DNA of 5,882 nt from Phycisphaerae bacterium (lineage in GTDB: Bacteria > Planctomycetota > Phycisphaerae > JAAYCJ01), in contig WFQY01000181.1 of NCBI GenBank assembly GCA_015486815.1, positions 1 through 5,882 of the forward strand. The letters run 5' to 3'. A model generated the notes under the pieces. That model worked only from the letters and a program-made list of their open reading frames with translations, was not told the origin of the DNA and searched no databases. This document shows positions 5,716-5,882 of the stretch, piece after piece; the first letter of the stretch is position 1; the number at the start of each line of letters is the position of its first letter. The position numbers and the translations under genes were made by a program.

Positions 5716-5882
5716 TTATCTGCTCCATACCAGCCCGAAATCCTTAATGACTTGCCTGATAGAAATCCCAAAATTTATTTTCGTATCAAGCCGCAAAACT
5801 CCGTTTGCAATTCGACAAATGTCGAACAAGTCGTACGTTTGTTTGACATCGGGCTTTACCTGCCAAACAAACGGGCTTAAAA
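5716..5882 (-). CDS. C-terminal end of an unidentified protein encoded directly upstream of fliW (partial)
   Basis: A minus-strand frame is open from the window edge for 54 codons and stops with TAA at 5718-5716, immediately next to the fliW ATG at 5715. The zero spacing, and the fliW Shine-Dalgarno inside its last codons, suggest a real gene in one operon with fliW. The visible part includes WQVKPDVKQTYDLFDICRI (residues 6-24), then alternating hydrophobic and charged residues, ending in DFGLVWSR. It does not look like FlgL, a common fliW neighbour. The KPDVKQTYDLF segment faintly resembles the last helix of STAS (anti-anti-sigma) domains, but 54 residues are too few to decide. The start lies outside the window. 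Confidence 0.6.
   Translation of the reverse strand, partial: LSPFVWQVKPDVKQTYDLFDICRIANGVLRLDTKINFGISIRQVIKDFGLVWSR

Noticed and set aside
5855..5870. TTGGCAGG followed by GCCC on the minus strand, resembling a sigma-54 promoter
   Set aside because: The GG to GC spacing is two bases too short, and the sequence lies inside the coding frame upstream of fliW.

Overview
The window looks like a piece of a Planctomycetes chromosome, most likely from the Phycisphaerae (for example the Sedimentisphaerales). This is inferred from the protein mix. The CsrA core is of the type I associate with planctomycetes. It sits beside a PEP-CTERM protein with a DNRLRE (CBM96-like) domain, a large secreted probable beta-helix protein and a pseudopilin-like protein with a C-terminal H...DG motif. 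No rRNA or other taxonomic marker is present, so the class is uncertain.

The window has two halves that converge near position 3210-3290. The left half (1-3207, plus strand) starts with the C-terminal end of a probable LacI/GalR-family regulator. Three genes for exported proteins follow: a DNRLRE-domain PEP-CTERM protein (419-1096), a signal-peptide-bearing, Cys-rich probable right-handed beta-helix protein (1170-2531) and a type II pseudopilin-like protein (2494-3207). The last two overlap by 38 nt. A perfect 16-bp inverted repeat lies between the first and second. The group looks like an accessory surface or carbohydrate-related module under a sugar-responsive regulator, but no catalytic enzyme is visible, so the substrate and role are unknown.

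The right half (3290-5882, minus strand) is a flagellar regulatory locus. In transcription order it holds the end of an unidentified gene, then fliW, csrA and a flagellin gene, followed by a good intrinsic terminator at 3206-3240. In Bacillus subtilis and Campylobacter, FliW, CsrA and flagellin form a partner switch. CsrA represses flagellin translation by binding its mRNA leader. FliW antagonises CsrA. Flagellin binds FliW, so translation follows secretion of flagellin. Here the flagellin leader has two ATGGA motifs 17 nt apart. One of them is CATGGAGG, which contains the Shine-Dalgarno sequence and sits in the loop of a small AU hairpin, as expected of CsrA targets.

The most interesting points are this dual CsrA-type leader, the ATGGA motif shared by the Shine-Dalgarno regions of fliW, csrA and flagellin, a 39-residue tail on CsrA that contains a Lys5-Asn5 tract, and the unidentified gene whose stop codon directly abuts the fliW start. 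I found no tRNA, rRNA, CRISPR array, transposase or insertion sequence. No stretch over 300 bases lacks a gene.
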